Assembly: GCA_049115955.1 (NCBI GenBank)
Contig: JAGDZJ010000015.1
Location: forward strand, 1 to 64,000
Source: Salinispirillum sp049115955
Lineage (GTDB): Bacteria > Pseudomonadota > Gammaproteobacteria > Pseudomonadales > Natronospirillaceae
Direction: 5' to 3'
DNA length: 64,000 bases
Made by a program: the position numbers and the translations under genes. Shown piece after piece: positions 8,839 through 17,969 of this stretch (within the stretch, counting starts at the first letter, position 1; each line of letters begins with the position of its first letter). Under the pieces are notes generated by a model. That model was not told where the DNA came from and did no database searches. It saw only the letters and a list, made by a program, of their open reading frames with translations.

Positions 8839-9810
8839 TTAGAAAACTTCGTCCGGGTTCAGCCCAAACAGGCTTGGCGGTCCGAAATCGACACCTTCAC
8901 CCTGTTCTTCCTCAGGCACTATGTCGCCGGCGAAATCAGGGTTATCACGACGGATAATGATTTCCACGCGACGATTTTGCGCTCGGCCCTCAGCGGTGGT
9001 ATTCGGGGCTATGTTACGCGAAGAACCATGACCCAGAATAGTGAAACGGTTTTCGTCCATCTCCGGAGCAGCCCATAGATACTCGGCAACGGCAAGCGCT
9101 CGCGCACTGGACAGCACCCAGTTGTTACGGAACTGCGCAGTATTGATCGGCAAGGCATCGGTATGGCCGCCAACATGAAGCTCGCCCGGCGTGGTGACCA
9201 GTATTTCACGGACTCGATCCAAAATCGGCAGAAAGTCATCTGCCACGAAATCCGATGCCGGCCCAAACGACTGTTCGCGCACGCGAATGACAATGGTTTG
9301 GTCAACGGTCTCCACTTGCAGCGCCCCGACTTCAATAAACTCAGCCAATTGTGCAGCAATGCGCGCCGCTTCTTCTTGCAGTTCTTCTTGCAAAACCTCG
9401 TCCGGCACGATGATCTGGCGCGTTAACTGCCCGGTATCGCCCTGCCGGGTTTCTTGCATGGTCATTTCGTCTTGGCACAGCACTTCTAAACTGTCGCGTA
9501 AGTCCTGCACAGTATCTTGGCGAATCACATTCAAAGGTGTGGGGTCTGGCCGACCAGGACTGAACTCCTGAGCGATGATAGAGGTACCTTTTGGAATGGC
9601 ATTAACGTCCAATTCACTTTGCACACCGAAGGCGTTACGTAATGAACCCGCCAAACGCTTAAAGCGCATAGCGTCCAACTCGGAGAAAGACAACAACAAC
9701 ACGAAAAAGCACATCAACAGTGCCATCAAGTCGGAGAAAGTCGCCATCCACGGCGGCAAGCCAGGCTTACATTCGGGACACTTTTTTTCCTCTTCGACGA
9801 CCGCACTCAT
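8839..9810 (-). CDS. pomB: PomB/MotB-type flagellar stator protein
   Basis: Stator subunit that anchors the flagellar motor to peptidoglycan. The N-terminal membrane helix carries the ion-binding aspartate in ATFSDLMALLMCFFVLLLSF (D27). The following stretch, IPKGTSIIAQEFSPGRPDPT, is the conserved segment seen in the Na+-driven Vibrio PomB. The C-terminal OmpA-like domain contains GHTDALPINTAQFRNNWVLS and NRRVEI. This similarity suggests Na+ coupling, by inference. It follows pomA by 2 bp. Confidence 0.88.
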   Translation of the reverse strand: MSAVVEEEKKCPECKPGLPPWMATFSDLMALLMCFFVLLLSFSELDAMRFKRLAGSLRNAFGVQSELDVNAIPKGTSIIAQEFSPGRPDPTPLNVIRQDTVQDLRDSLEVLCQDEMTMQETRQGDTGQLTRQIIVPDEVLQEELQEEAARIAAQLAEFIEVGALQVETVDQTIVIRVREQSFGPASDFVADDFLPILDRVREILVTTPGELHVGGHTDALPINTAQFRNNWVLSSARALAVAEYLWAAPEMDENRFTILGHGSSRNIAPNTTAEGRAQNRRVEIIIRRDNPDFAGDIVPEEEQGEGVDFGPPSLFGLNPDEVF

Positions 9811-9812
9811 AT

Positions 9813-10568
9813 CTAGGCATCCACTCCACGTTGCGCGGAAGGCAGGTAAGTTTTCAATGCCTGTTCAATGATACGGGGGTTCTGACCGGCCTGAATACCC
9901 ATCAAGGCATCCCGGATCATCCGCTGAATCAGCGTTTCTTCCGTTGAACGTAGTTTACATTTATCCTGAATAGGCAGTGCAATGACGTTAGCCATTACCG
10001 ACCCATACAGGGTCGTCAGTAGGGCTACTGCCATCTGCGGGCCGATGGCCTTGGGGTCATCCATATTGGCCAACATACCCACCAAGCCGATGAGTGTACC
10101 GATCATACCCATGGCGGGCGCTACGTCACCAATAGCGCCGAAAATATTAGCGCCGTCACGGTGCCGCTCTGCGGTCATCTCAATGTCTTTATTCAGCATG
10201 ATGCGCACAACCTCTGGGTCGTGCCCATCCACCAACAACTGAATACCCTTGCCCAGAAATTCGTTACTGACGTCTTTACCTTCCAAGGACAACAAGCCGC
10301 CTTTACGCGCTGCATCTGCCAATTCGACCACTTCTTCAATGACTTCTTCAGGCGAGATACTCTTATACGAATACGCCTTTCCTGCGATACCCATCGCACC
10401 GAGGAATTGTTCCAAGGTAAACTTCTGCATCGAAACAAACACAGAGCCAATCACTACAATGAGAATAGAGGGAAGGTTGTAATAGATAACAGGATCACCA
10501 CCTAAAATCATGGCCATGATAATCATGCCCATGCCGCCGATGAGTCCTACAATGGTCGCTAAATCCAC
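9813..10568 (-). CDS. pomA: PomA/MotA-type flagellar stator protein
   Basis: Stator subunit with four membrane helices that forms the ion channel with PomB and pushes on the rotor. The N-terminus DLATIVGLIGGMGMIIMAMI, the cytoplasmic loop, and the last two helices (GDVAPAMGMIGTLIGLVGML; MAVALLTTLYGSVMANVIAL) are those of PomA, and 251 aa matches its length. The start is GTG at 10568, with GGCGGAG eight bases upstream. The pomA-pomB pair stands alone, apart from other flagellar genes, and is divergent from xseB. Confidence 0.9.
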   Translation of the reverse strand: MDLATIVGLIGGMGMIIMAMILGGDPVIYYNLPSILIVVIGSVFVSMQKFTLEQFLGAMGIAGKAYSYKSISPEEVIEEVVELADAARKGGLLSLEGKDVSNEFLGKGIQLLVDGHDPEVVRIMLNKDIEMTAERHRDGANIFGAIGDVAPAMGMIGTLIGLVGMLANMDDPKAIGPQMAVALLTTLYGSVMANVIALPIQDKCKLRSTEETLIQRMIRDALMGIQAGQNPRIIEQALKTYLPSAQRGVDA

Positions 10569-10690
10569 GTTCTATACTCCGCCTGTCCGATGTGAATGAC
10601 TCACAGTATAATGCTGCGATGTCACTGTATGCTTCACCACATCTGCCGTCCATCGGCACGCGTGGCAACACGTCTCTCCTACAACAAATA

Positions 10691-10719
10691 TTGACCCTGT
10701 GGTCGCAATTCAGTAGGGT
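10691..10719 (+). promoter_or_regulatory. Candidate promoter of xseB-ispA-dxs
   Basis: TTGACC (10691-10696), a 17-bp spacer, then TAGGGT (10714-10719), about 30 bp before the xseB ATG. The -35 is good and the -10 poor, so this is a weak prediction. Confidence 0.35.
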
Positions 10720-10748
10720 TTGCGCTCCTTGATAATTGGTGTCTTTCC

Positions 10749-10970
10749 ATGGCCTCAGATACTAAGTCGAACAATTTCGAGAAATCATTAGCAGATTTGG
10801 AAAAAATAGTTGTTCAACTGGAGCAAGGCGAGCTAACCCTTGACGAATCTATGGCCGCATTTGAACAGGGTGTACGCCTGACTCGAGCCTGCCAACAGCA
10901 ACTCGACGCCGCTGAACAAAAGGTTCGCATATTACTTGAAGAAAGCCAATCTGCACCGCCTGCAGGGTAA
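10749..10970 (+). CDS. xseB: Exodeoxyribonuclease VII small subunit
   Basis: Helical-hairpin subunit of the single-strand exonuclease that trims DNA ends; several copies coat each XseA. FEKSLADLEKIVVQLEQGEL, TLDESMAAFEQGVRLTRACQ and LDAAEQKVRIL are the family signature, and 73 aa is normal. It heads xseB-ispA-dxs. The large subunit gene xseA lies separately at 21.7 kb. Confidence 0.95.
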   Translation: MASDTKSNNFEKSLADLEKIVVQLEQGELTLDESMAAFEQGVRLTRACQQQLDAAEQKVRILLEESQSAPPAG

Positions 10971-10978
10971 AAATTATC

Positions 10979-11872
10979 ATGGTATTGTCACACTCTCTGC
11001 AGCAGGCAAATTCAGATTTCAGTCGTTATGTTGACAGTATTCTTCATCAGATGCCAGCGCAGGAACCACGCTTAAACAGCGCCCTTGCCTACGCCATGCA
11101 ATCCGGCGGCAAACATATGCGCCCCTTGTTAGTGTTTGCTGCCGCCCAAGCCATGGGCTGCAACGATGACGGATGGCTGTTACCCGCCGCCGCTATTGAG
11201 CTTATTCATACCTATTCTTTGGTGCACGATGACCTTCCCGCCATGGACAACGATGATTGGCGACGTGGACGTGCCACTACACATAGGACGTTCGATGAAG
11301 CGACCGCCATTTTGGTGGGTGATGGGTTGCAGGCCTTGGCGTTCAATATATTGAGCAATACGCCAGCGCCCGACGTCGACGAACGGCAACGACTTAAGTG
11401 GATAGGCTTACTGGCCGACGCGGCAGGGCATCAAGGCATGGTCGACGGGCAAGCAATGGACTTAGCAGCCGAAGGCAAGACGCTGTCATTGCCTGAGCTG
11501 GAGCTTATTCACCGCAATAAAACCGGCAAGCTAATCACGGCGGCCGTACTGATGGGTGCATATTGCCAAGCTGTACCGCCCAACCAAAACCAAATACACG
11601 CACTGAACACCTATGCTTCAGCTCTCGGCCTCGCGTTTCAAATTGTCGATGACATTCTAGACATCACTGGAGACACTGCTACGCTAGGTAAAGATGCCGG
11701 TAGCGACACAGATAACGAAAAAGCGACCTATGTCGCGCTAATGGGTGTGGAAAATGCGCGAAAAAAAGCAGAACAATTGTATGCCGAGGCGTTAACTGCG
11801 TTAGAATCGCTCCCGTCTGACACTTCGGCGCTCAAAACGCTCGCCGACTTCACCCTGCAACGTAATCGCTGA
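10979..11872 (+). CDS. ispA: Farnesyl diphosphate synthase
   Basis: Condenses dimethylallyl and geranyl diphosphate with isopentenyl diphosphate to make farnesyl diphosphate. The first aspartate-rich motif is LVHDDLPAMDNDDWRRG and the second is FQIVDDILDITGD. GGKHMRPLLVFAAA and the KTG-containing HRNKTGKLI are also visible. The 297-aa length is normal. It starts 8 bp after xseB in the isoprenoid operon with dxs. Confidence 0.95.
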   Translation: MVLSHSLQQANSDFSRYVDSILHQMPAQEPRLNSALAYAMQSGGKHMRPLLVFAAAQAMGCNDDGWLLPAAAIELIHTYSLVHDDLPAMDNDDWRRGRATTHRTFDEATAILVGDGLQALAFNILSNTPAPDVDERQRLKWIGLLADAAGHQGMVDGQAMDLAAEGKTLSLPELELIHRNKTGKLITAAVLMGAYCQAVPPNQNQIHALNTYASALGLAFQIVDDILDITGDTATLGKDAGSDTDNEKATYVALMGVENARKKAEQLYAEALTALESLPSDTSALKTLADFTLQRNR

Positions 11873-11928
11873 CCCACGCGCACGCGCGCTCAGTTCTGCT
11901 CAATCGGAGTCTTTGACCTGTAAGCACC

Positions 11929-13833
11929 ATGAAAGTATTTACTGATTTCCCTTCTTCGCGTCCCGTGACTCCTCTCCTCGACCAGATCGATCAACCTGCT
12001 GATCTGCGCTCGCTGGCGCCACAGGAATTGGTGAAGCTGGCCGACGAACTGCGTGCTTACTTGCTGTACTCTGTTAGTCAGAGCGGTGGCCATTTCGGCG
12101 CCGGTTTAGGGGTTGTCGAACTGACCATCGCGTTGCACCACACATTGAACACCCCTGAAGATCGCCTACTTTGGGATGTGGGCCATCAAGCCTATCCACA
12201 TAAAATCCTGACGGGTCGACGTGAACAGCTACCGACCATTCGCCAAGAAGGCGGCTTGGCGGCTTTTCCAGCCCGCGACGAAAGCGCTTACGACACCTTC
12301 GGCGTTGGCCACAGCAGTACGTCCATTTCAGCCGCACTCGGTATGGCATTAGCCGCTCGACGTGCCGGCAAGAAACGCCGAGTGGCGGCCGTGATCGGTG
12401 ACGGCGCACTGACCGCTGGCATGGCCTTTGAAGCCCTTAACCACGCCGGCCATGAAGACGCCGACTTGATGGTTATTTTAAACGACAACGACATGTCGAT
12501 CTCCGAAAATGTGGGGGGACTGTCGCGCTACTTTACGAACTTGATTGCCAGCCGCACCTACACCAGCTTGCGTGAAGAAAGTAAGAAAGTACTGATGCAC
12601 CTGCCAGAGCCGGCGCGCCAATTGGCACGCCGTGCCGAAGAGCACGTTAAAGGCATGGTCACACCCGGCACCTTGTTCGAAGAACTGGGCTTTAACTACA
12701 TTGGCCCCGTAGACGGTCATGACCTCCCCAAGCTGCTGCAAGTTCTAGACACCATCAAAGATTTGTCCGGCCCTCAATTTTTGCACGTCATCACGCGCAA
12801 AGGGCGTGGTTTCGCCCCTGCGGAAGCGGCCCCGATTAAATACCACGCCATCAGCAAACTCGAAACCAGTACGGCGACGAAAGCACCCGGCACGGGCATC
12901 AAGTATTCCAACGTGTTCGGACAGTGGATCTGCGACATGGCGGCGCACGACGAGCGTTTGATGGGGATAACACCGGCGATGCGCGAAGGCTCCGACTTAG
13001 TGCGCTTTTCCGAACGCTTCCCGGAGCGCTATTTTGACGTGGCGATAGCCGAGCAACACGCCGTCACACTGGCTGCCGGCATGGCGTGCGAAGGGGCGAA
13101 GCCCGTGGTCGCCATCTATTCAACCTTTTTGCAACGCGCGTACGATCAGCTTATCCATGACGTCGCCCTGCAAAACCTCGATGTCCTGTTTGCCATTGAC
13201 CGCGCTGGCCTAGTGGGCGAAGATGGCCCCACGCACGCGGGCAGTTTCGACCTATCGTTCCTACGCTGCATCCCGAACATGCTGATCATGGCACCTAAAG
13301 ACGAAAATGAAACGCGCCAAATGCTCTCCACCGGGTACCTCTACAATGGCCCTGCGGCGGTCCGCTATCCGCGTGGTAACGGCCCCGGTAGCACGATTAC
13401 AGATGCACTGACCGGCCTACCAATCGGCCGTTCAGAAACCTTACGAGAAAGCCGAAAAAAGACGCAAAAAATTGCCTTGCTGGCCTTTGGCAGCATGGTG
13501 ACGCCGGCATTCGCCGTTGGCGAAGCACTGAACGCTACAGTGATTAACATGCGCTTCATCAAGCCACTGGATACCGAACGATTAGCCGAACTGGCACAGA
13601 GCCACGACTATTTTGTAACGTTGGAAGAAAACGCAATTGCCGGCGGCGCTGGTGCCGGGGTGACAGAGTGGTTACAGCAAGAAGCGTTGTCTGTGCCAGT
13701 GCTCAATATCGGCTTGCCTGATCACTTTCTGGAGCACGCCTCCGCAAGCCGTCAATTGGCAGCCGCTGGCCTTGATGGTGCAGGTATTCAACAGCGCATT
13801 AAACAATGGCTGGACAAGCTGGCATCGGCCTAA
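11929..13833 (+). CDS. dxs: 1-deoxy-D-xylulose-5-phosphate synthase
   Basis: First enzyme of the methylerythritol phosphate pathway: thiamine diphosphate-dependent condensation of pyruvate and glyceraldehyde 3-phosphate. LLWDVGHQAYPHKILTGR, the ThDP-Mg motif GDGALTAGMAFEALNHAGH...NDNDMSIS, the catalytic region AEQHAVTLAAGMA and the transketolase C-domain (GLPDHFLEHA) are visible. The length of 634 aa is typical. It is the third gene after ispA (56-bp gap), linking the pathway's entry step to prenyl chain making. Confidence 0.97.
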   Translation: MKVFTDFPSSRPVTPLLDQIDQPADLRSLAPQELVKLADELRAYLLYSVSQSGGHFGAGLGVVELTIALHHTLNTPEDRLLWDVGHQAYPHKILTGRREQLPTIRQEGGLAAFPARDESAYDTFGVGHSSTSISAALGMALAARRAGKKRRVAAVIGDGALTAGMAFEALNHAGHEDADLMVILNDNDMSISENVGGLSRYFTNLIASRTYTSLREESKKVLMHLPEPARQLARRAEEHVKGMVTPGTLFEELGFNYIGPVDGHDLPKLLQVLDTIKDLSGPQFLHVITRKGRGFAPAEAAPIKYHAISKLETSTATKAPGTGIKYSNVFGQWICDMAAHDERLMGITPAMREGSDLVRFSERFPERYFDVAIAEQHAVTLAAGMACEGAKPVVAIYSTFLQRAYDQLIHDVALQNLDVLFAIDRAGLVGEDGPTHAGSFDLSFLRCIPNMLIMAPKDENETRQMLSTGYLYNGPAAVRYPRGNGPGSTITDALTGLPIGRSETLRESRKKTQKIALLAFGSMVTPAFAVGEALNATVINMRFIKPLDTERLAELAQSHDYFVTLEENAIAGGAGAGVTEWLQQEALSVPVLNIGLPDHFLEHASASRQLAAAGLDGAGIQQRIKQWLDKLASA

Positions 13834-13854
13834 AGAAAGCCTTCTAGAGGGCGC

Positions 13855-15462
13855 TTAGAGATAGGGCGTCACATCATCGACGTCTTTTTGAACCTCACCC
13901 AAGTGACGGTCGGCGTATTCCCGCCATACACCACTGGTGAGGAACAACTCATAGACGTCTGGATCGATGTGCTCTTCATCGCGCATTTTGCGCAAGATAC
14001 TGAATGACTGACTCAGCGGCATAGGTTTCTTGTAAGGACGCTCTTTCGCCGTCAAGGCTTCAAAGATATCCGCCACACCCATCATCCGAGCCGGAATAGA
14101 CAATTGGTCGCGCGTTAAGCCACGCGGAAAGCCTTTGCCATTCATTTTTTCATGGTGGCCACCGGCGTATTCCGGTACGCGTTTCAAATGCTTGGGAAAT
14201 GGCAGGGCCTCAAGGATATCAATCGTGATATCAATATGGCGGTTAATAATAGCCCGCTCTTCATCATTGAGCGTGCCGCGCGAAATACACAGGTTATGAA
14301 TTTCGACATCGGACAGCATGCGTTGCTCTTCACCTTGGTGATCCCGCCACGTCATCGTTGCCATATCACGCACGCGCTGTTGATCTTCTGGGCGCATGAA
14401 TTCACCACCTAGGTTACTGCGCTCCAGAAATGCACAGTCATCACGCAATTGCGCCAGCTCTGCATCCATCTCGAGCTGCAATGCAGCCACGTCAGAACCG
14501 CCTTGCAACATCGCACGCAGATACTCGTTTTCACGTTGTGCAATACGGGCAGAAAAACGCGCTTTGATGGCGTCGATACCGTCCAGAATCAAATTCAGTT
14601 TTGTGGCTTTTTCCACCACATAGTCGGGCGTCGCCAACTTGCCACAATCGTGCATCCACGCCGCGACGCTTAATTCATACCACTCTTCTTCGCTCAGATT
14701 AAAGTCGGCGAAGTACCCGACTTTCTGCTCACAGGCAGCACGAGCAATCAACTCGGTTAATTCAGGGATACGCTGACAATGCAGTGATGTATGGGGCGAG
14801 CGCACATCGGTAATACGGGCTAGCGATTTAATGAAAGCATCCAACAGCTCTTTATGGCTATGAATTAAAATCTGGTTGTTCAGTGAAACCGCGGCGTAGG
14901 TTGCCAGCGCCTCAATAGAAGGGATCACTTGCGCCGAAAAGCCGACAACTTCTCCGCTGCTCAGCGTCGCATTCAACAACTGCAACACCCCAATGACTTC
15001 GTCCTGGTGATCAGTCAGCGGCAGAGTTAGAAAGCTCTTGGAGCGGTAGCCGTTGCTGGCATCGAATCGTTTAGTGCCGGAGAAGTCGAACTCATCGACC
15101 ATGTAGGCGTCGTCAATGCAAACCGTCTTCCCACTTAAGGCGGCATAACTCGCCACATTTTGATGATTAGGCAAACCATCAAGGAACAGTTTGATAGGGA
15201 GCATGGGGACATGATCCCCCGCGTAACCGTTGATGGCGATACCCAGAGAGTCGGTTCTGACCACGGAGAAATGCAGGCTACGCTCGACGCCTTCTCCTTT
15301 CACTAAGTAGAGCGTACCACCGTCGGCACCGGTTAAGCGCATGGCTTCCGACACAATAGAGTCAAGCAGTCCGCCAAGGCTGGTCTGCCTTGCCAACAAC
15401 ACTAGGAGGTCTTGATGTGATGCCTCAACACCTTGTCGCTGTCCGTTTGCCGAAAGGGTCAT
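13855..15462 (-). CDS. GAF / HD-GYP domain protein
   Basis: Probable cyclic-di-GMP phosphodiesterase. The N-terminal ~200 residues look like a GAF sensor domain (GGLLDSIVSEAMRLTGADGG, SKSFLTLPLTDHQDEVIGVL). The C-terminal ~330 residues are an HD-GYP domain, with HD in VAAWMHDCGKLATPDY, HHEKMNGKGFPRGL and VADIFEALTAKERPYK. The name-giving GYP reads GFP. A ~115-residue helical insert lies between the HD and HHE parts. No membrane segment is seen, so it is a cytosolic sensor. Monocistronic; converges on dxs. Confidence 0.85.
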   Translation of the reverse strand: MTLSANGQRQGVEASHQDLLVLLARQTSLGGLLDSIVSEAMRLTGADGGTLYLVKGEGVERSLHFSVVRTDSLGIAINGYAGDHVPMLPIKLFLDGLPNHQNVASYAALSGKTVCIDDAYMVDEFDFSGTKRFDASNGYRSKSFLTLPLTDHQDEVIGVLQLLNATLSSGEVVGFSAQVIPSIEALATYAAVSLNNQILIHSHKELLDAFIKSLARITDVRSPHTSLHCQRIPELTELIARAACEQKVGYFADFNLSEEEWYELSVAAWMHDCGKLATPDYVVEKATKLNLILDGIDAIKARFSARIAQRENEYLRAMLQGGSDVAALQLEMDAELAQLRDDCAFLERSNLGGEFMRPEDQQRVRDMATMTWRDHQGEEQRMLSDVEIHNLCISRGTLNDEERAIINRHIDITIDILEALPFPKHLKRVPEYAGGHHEKMNGKGFPRGLTRDQLSIPARMMGVADIFEALTAKERPYKKPMPLSQSFSILRKMRDEEHIDPDVYELFLTSGVWREYADRHLGEVQKDVDDVTPYL

Positions 15463-15604
15463 GTTCTACGCTCTGTGCGATTCGTTTGAAAAATATCAAT
15501 CCTAACGGGCAGCAGCAACTACGTTTACGCGAATCGCCCCGCCCCGTTGCCCTCTCAGACCGAGCTGGCAATTATTGCACTCAAGCAGCCTTTGTTCGAA
15601 TGCC

Positions 15605-16081
15605 CTACCCGAATAGTGTAGCGCTCCACGGACTGAACAGCCACAATTGCAACAAGATCATGGCGAAGATACCGGCCAACAGGTCGTCGACCATCACGCC
15701 GAAGCCGCCTTTTACTCGTCGATCAAGCCAACTGATAGGCCATGGTTTGAGTACATCAAACACCCTAAACAGCAAAAACCCGAGAATGATGTTTTCCCAG
15801 GTCAGTGGCACCGCGACGAACACCACCCAAATACCGACAAATTCGTCCCAGACAATGCCAGGGTGATCATCCACGCCAAGGTCGCGCACAGTTTGATCAC
15901 AAATCCAAATACCTGCAACAAAGGCCAACACCACCCACACCACTTGCCACGGCAAATTCAACCAAGCGAATACCGGCAAGGTCAGTAATGCCGCCAGACT
16001 GCCAATCGTGCCCGGTGCGCGCGGCGCCGTGCCAGAACCAAAACCAAATGCGACCCAGTGCACCCACTTTTGGTGCTGCAT
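15605..16081 (-). CDS. pgpA: Phosphatidylglycerophosphatase A
   Basis: Inner-membrane enzyme that dephosphorylates phosphatidylglycerophosphate to phosphatidylglycerol. FGFGSGTAPRAPGTIGSLAA, ICDQTVRDLGVDDHPGIVWDE and LDRRVKGGFGVMVDDLLAG are the family blocks, with three to four hydrophobic segments between. Start: ATG at 16081 is chosen. A TTG at 16096 inside the end of thiL has a better-looking AAAGGA upstream and would add five residues. Last gene of the nrdR-rib-nusB-thiL cluster. Confidence 0.93.
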   Translation of the reverse strand: MQHQKWVHWVAFGFGSGTAPRAPGTIGSLAALLTLPVFAWLNLPWQVVWVVLAFVAGIWICDQTVRDLGVDDHPGIVWDEFVGIWVVFVAVPLTWENIILGFLLFRVFDVLKPWPISWLDRRVKGGFGVMVDDLLAGIFAMILLQLWLFSPWSATLFG

Positions 16082-16088
16082 GATGTTA

Positions 16089-17039
16089 TTAGCCAAAGTG
16101 ATCGTATCCTTTTGTTGTTAGGGTATAAGGCTCACCGTCCTGACACACTTGTACGCCTTTGTGTTCGGTGATCTCACCGAGCCGCCACAACGTTATCCCA
16201 TGTGCTGCCGCCAAGGCCTGTAACGCCTCACCGTGTGCGGGCGCAGCAGTAAAGCACGCGGCGAAATCTTCTCCACCGGCCAAGGCCCATTGAATAGCCT
16301 GCTTATGTGTAACGATTTCTTGTAACACGGGCGATAGCGGCAACGTATTCACATCCAGTCTTGCACCGCACTGACTGGCTTTGACCAGATGGCCGAGATC
16401 CGCCACCAAGCCATCGGATACGTCGACTGCCGCATGCACCAGGGGTGCCGCCTCATGCATAAAACTCACGGGCGGCTCGGGGCGGTAGAAACGCTCCAGC
16501 AATTCGGCCCGAATGGGCGCTCGCTGCTGCAAACCAGCCAAGCCGCCAGCGGAATCACCCAAATAGCCAGTCACCCAAATATCATCGCCCACCTGAGCGG
16601 TCGAGCGACGTAACGGCTGCTCGGTCAAACCATGTACTTGTACGGTCACCACCAGAATGGCACCCGACGTCGTATCACCGCCCAAACACGGCATCTGCCA
16701 ATGTTGGTTCTCGTCGTGCAGTTGATCAGTAAAGCGCTGCCACCAGGTTTCGTCGTAGTTCTCGGGGACGACAATACTTAGAGTATAGAACCACTGGCGC
16801 GCCCCCATGGCAGCCAGATCACTGATCGCCGACCGCACCGCTTTACTCGCCACATCCTCCGGCGCAGCGTCCGGTGGAAAATGCGTACCGGACACGCTGG
16901 TATCAACCGAAATAACGACCGGTTGGCTCGCCTGCACCGCCAAGGCATCGTCCCCGTTACCAATCATTGGAGACGGGTTAGCCGCAGGCGCCGCCAGCGG
17001 CCAGAAATAGCGTTGGATACGCTCGAATTCAGAACTCAT
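16089..17039 (-). CDS. thiL: Thiamine-monophosphate kinase
   Basis: Phosphorylates thiamine monophosphate to the active cofactor thiamine diphosphate. The ATP-binding glycine- and aspartate-rich N-terminus (IGNGDDALAVQ, VISVDTSVSGTHFP), VDVSDGLVADLGHLVKAS and LAGGEDFAACFTA are typical. The 316-aa length is normal. Its start overlaps the nusB stop. The product cofactor is used by Dxs, encoded in this window. Confidence 0.93.
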   Translation of the reverse strand: MSSEFERIQRYFWPLAAPAANPSPMIGNGDDALAVQASQPVVISVDTSVSGTHFPPDAAPEDVASKAVRSAISDLAAMGARQWFYTLSIVVPENYDETWWQRFTDQLHDENQHWQMPCLGGDTTSGAILVVTVQVHGLTEQPLRRSTAQVGDDIWVTGYLGDSAGGLAGLQQRAPIRAELLERFYRPEPPVSFMHEAAPLVHAAVDVSDGLVADLGHLVKASQCGARLDVNTLPLSPVLQEIVTHKQAIQWALAGGEDFAACFTAAPAHGEALQALAAAHGITLWRLGEITEHKGVQVCQDGEPYTLTTKGYDHFG

Positions 17040-17485
17040 CAGCGTAGACGGTGGTTCACTTCAGACTGGCGCAAGCGCTGCGCCAGCTTATCCAATACCC
17101 CGTTGACGTACTTGTGTCCTTCAGTAGCACCAAAGGACTTAGCGAGTTCGACGCCTTCGTTGATGACCACCTTATAAGGCACATCGATACGATGCATCAA
17201 CTCATAAGTACCCATACGCAGGATCGCCAGTTCGATCGGCGTCAGATCCTTCAGCGCGCGGTCTAATAAGGGCTCAATCGCGGCATCGAGCTCTTTAATA
17301 CGCGCCGGCACCTGATGCAGTACTTCGTGAAAGTAAACCTTGTCGATCTTGCTCAGGTCATGATCAACGATGAACTGAGCTTCGATTTCATTCGATGTCG
17401 CGTGGCTCACATGCCATTGATACAAGGCTTGCAGTGCCATATGACGGGCACGACGACGAGCCGCGGGGCGAAATTGCTCTGACAT
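17039..17485 (-). CDS. nusB: Transcription antitermination factor NusB
   Basis: Binds boxA RNA with S10 (NusE) to prevent premature termination in rRNA operons. ARRRARHMALQALYQWHVS, ELDAAIEPLLDRALKDLTPIE and PYKVVINEGVELAKSFGATE are diagnostic, and the protein ends shortly after the usual HKYVNGVLDKLA. Its start codon overlaps the ribH stop, a conserved arrangement. Confidence 0.96.
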   Translation of the reverse strand: MSEQFRPAARRRARHMALQALYQWHVSHATSNEIEAQFIVDHDLSKIDKVYFHEVLHQVPARIKELDAAIEPLLDRALKDLTPIELAILRMGTYELMHRIDVPYKVVINEGVELAKSFGATEGHKYVNGVLDKLAQRLRQSEVNHRLR

Positions 17486-17958
17486 CAGGCCCCCAACTTC
17501 GCTAACAAATTAACCATTTCCAAGGCACTCAAAGCCGCTTCTTCGCCTTTGTTGCCAGCTTTAGTGCCAGCCCGTTCAATGGCCTGTTCGACGGTATCGA
17601 CCGTCAGCACGCCGAACGCCACAGGAATACCGGCCGTACGCGCAACATGGGACAACCCACTCGTGCATTCACCCGCCACGTATTCAAAATGCGGTGTACC
17701 ACCACGAATGACCGCGCCGAGGGCGATGATGGCGTCATAATTTCCGGTAGCTGCCGCTTTCTGCGCCACCAGAGGAATCTCAAACGCGCCTGGCGCACGA
17801 ATAATAGTAATCTGCTCTGCCGCTACGCCATGGCGCTCCAGCGCCTCGATAGCGCCTTTTTCCAACGCATCAACAACAAACGCATTCCAACGCCCGACGA
17901 CCAGCGCGTAGCGCCCTTTGTTGCCCTGCAAATTGCCTTCTATGGTCTTTATGGACAT
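17485..17958 (-). CDS. ribH: 6,7-dimethyl-8-ribityllumazine synthase
   Basis: Penultimate riboflavin step: joins the ribityl-aminouracil and 3,4-dihydroxy-2-butanone 4-phosphate. The active-site blocks are GRWNAFVVD, RAPGAFEIPLVAQ, IALGAVIRGGTPHFEYVAGE and PVAFGVLTVDTVEQAIERAG, all intact. Length 157 aa is typical. It is followed by nusB with overlapping codons. Confidence 0.96.
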   Translation of the reverse strand: MSIKTIEGNLQGNKGRYALVVGRWNAFVVDALEKGAIEALERHGVAAEQITIIRAPGAFEIPLVAQKAAATGNYDAIIALGAVIRGGTPHFEYVAGECTSGLSHVARTAGIPVAFGVLTVDTVEQAIERAGTKAGNKGEEAALSALEMVNLLAKLGA

Positions 17959-17969
17959 CTATTCTATCC

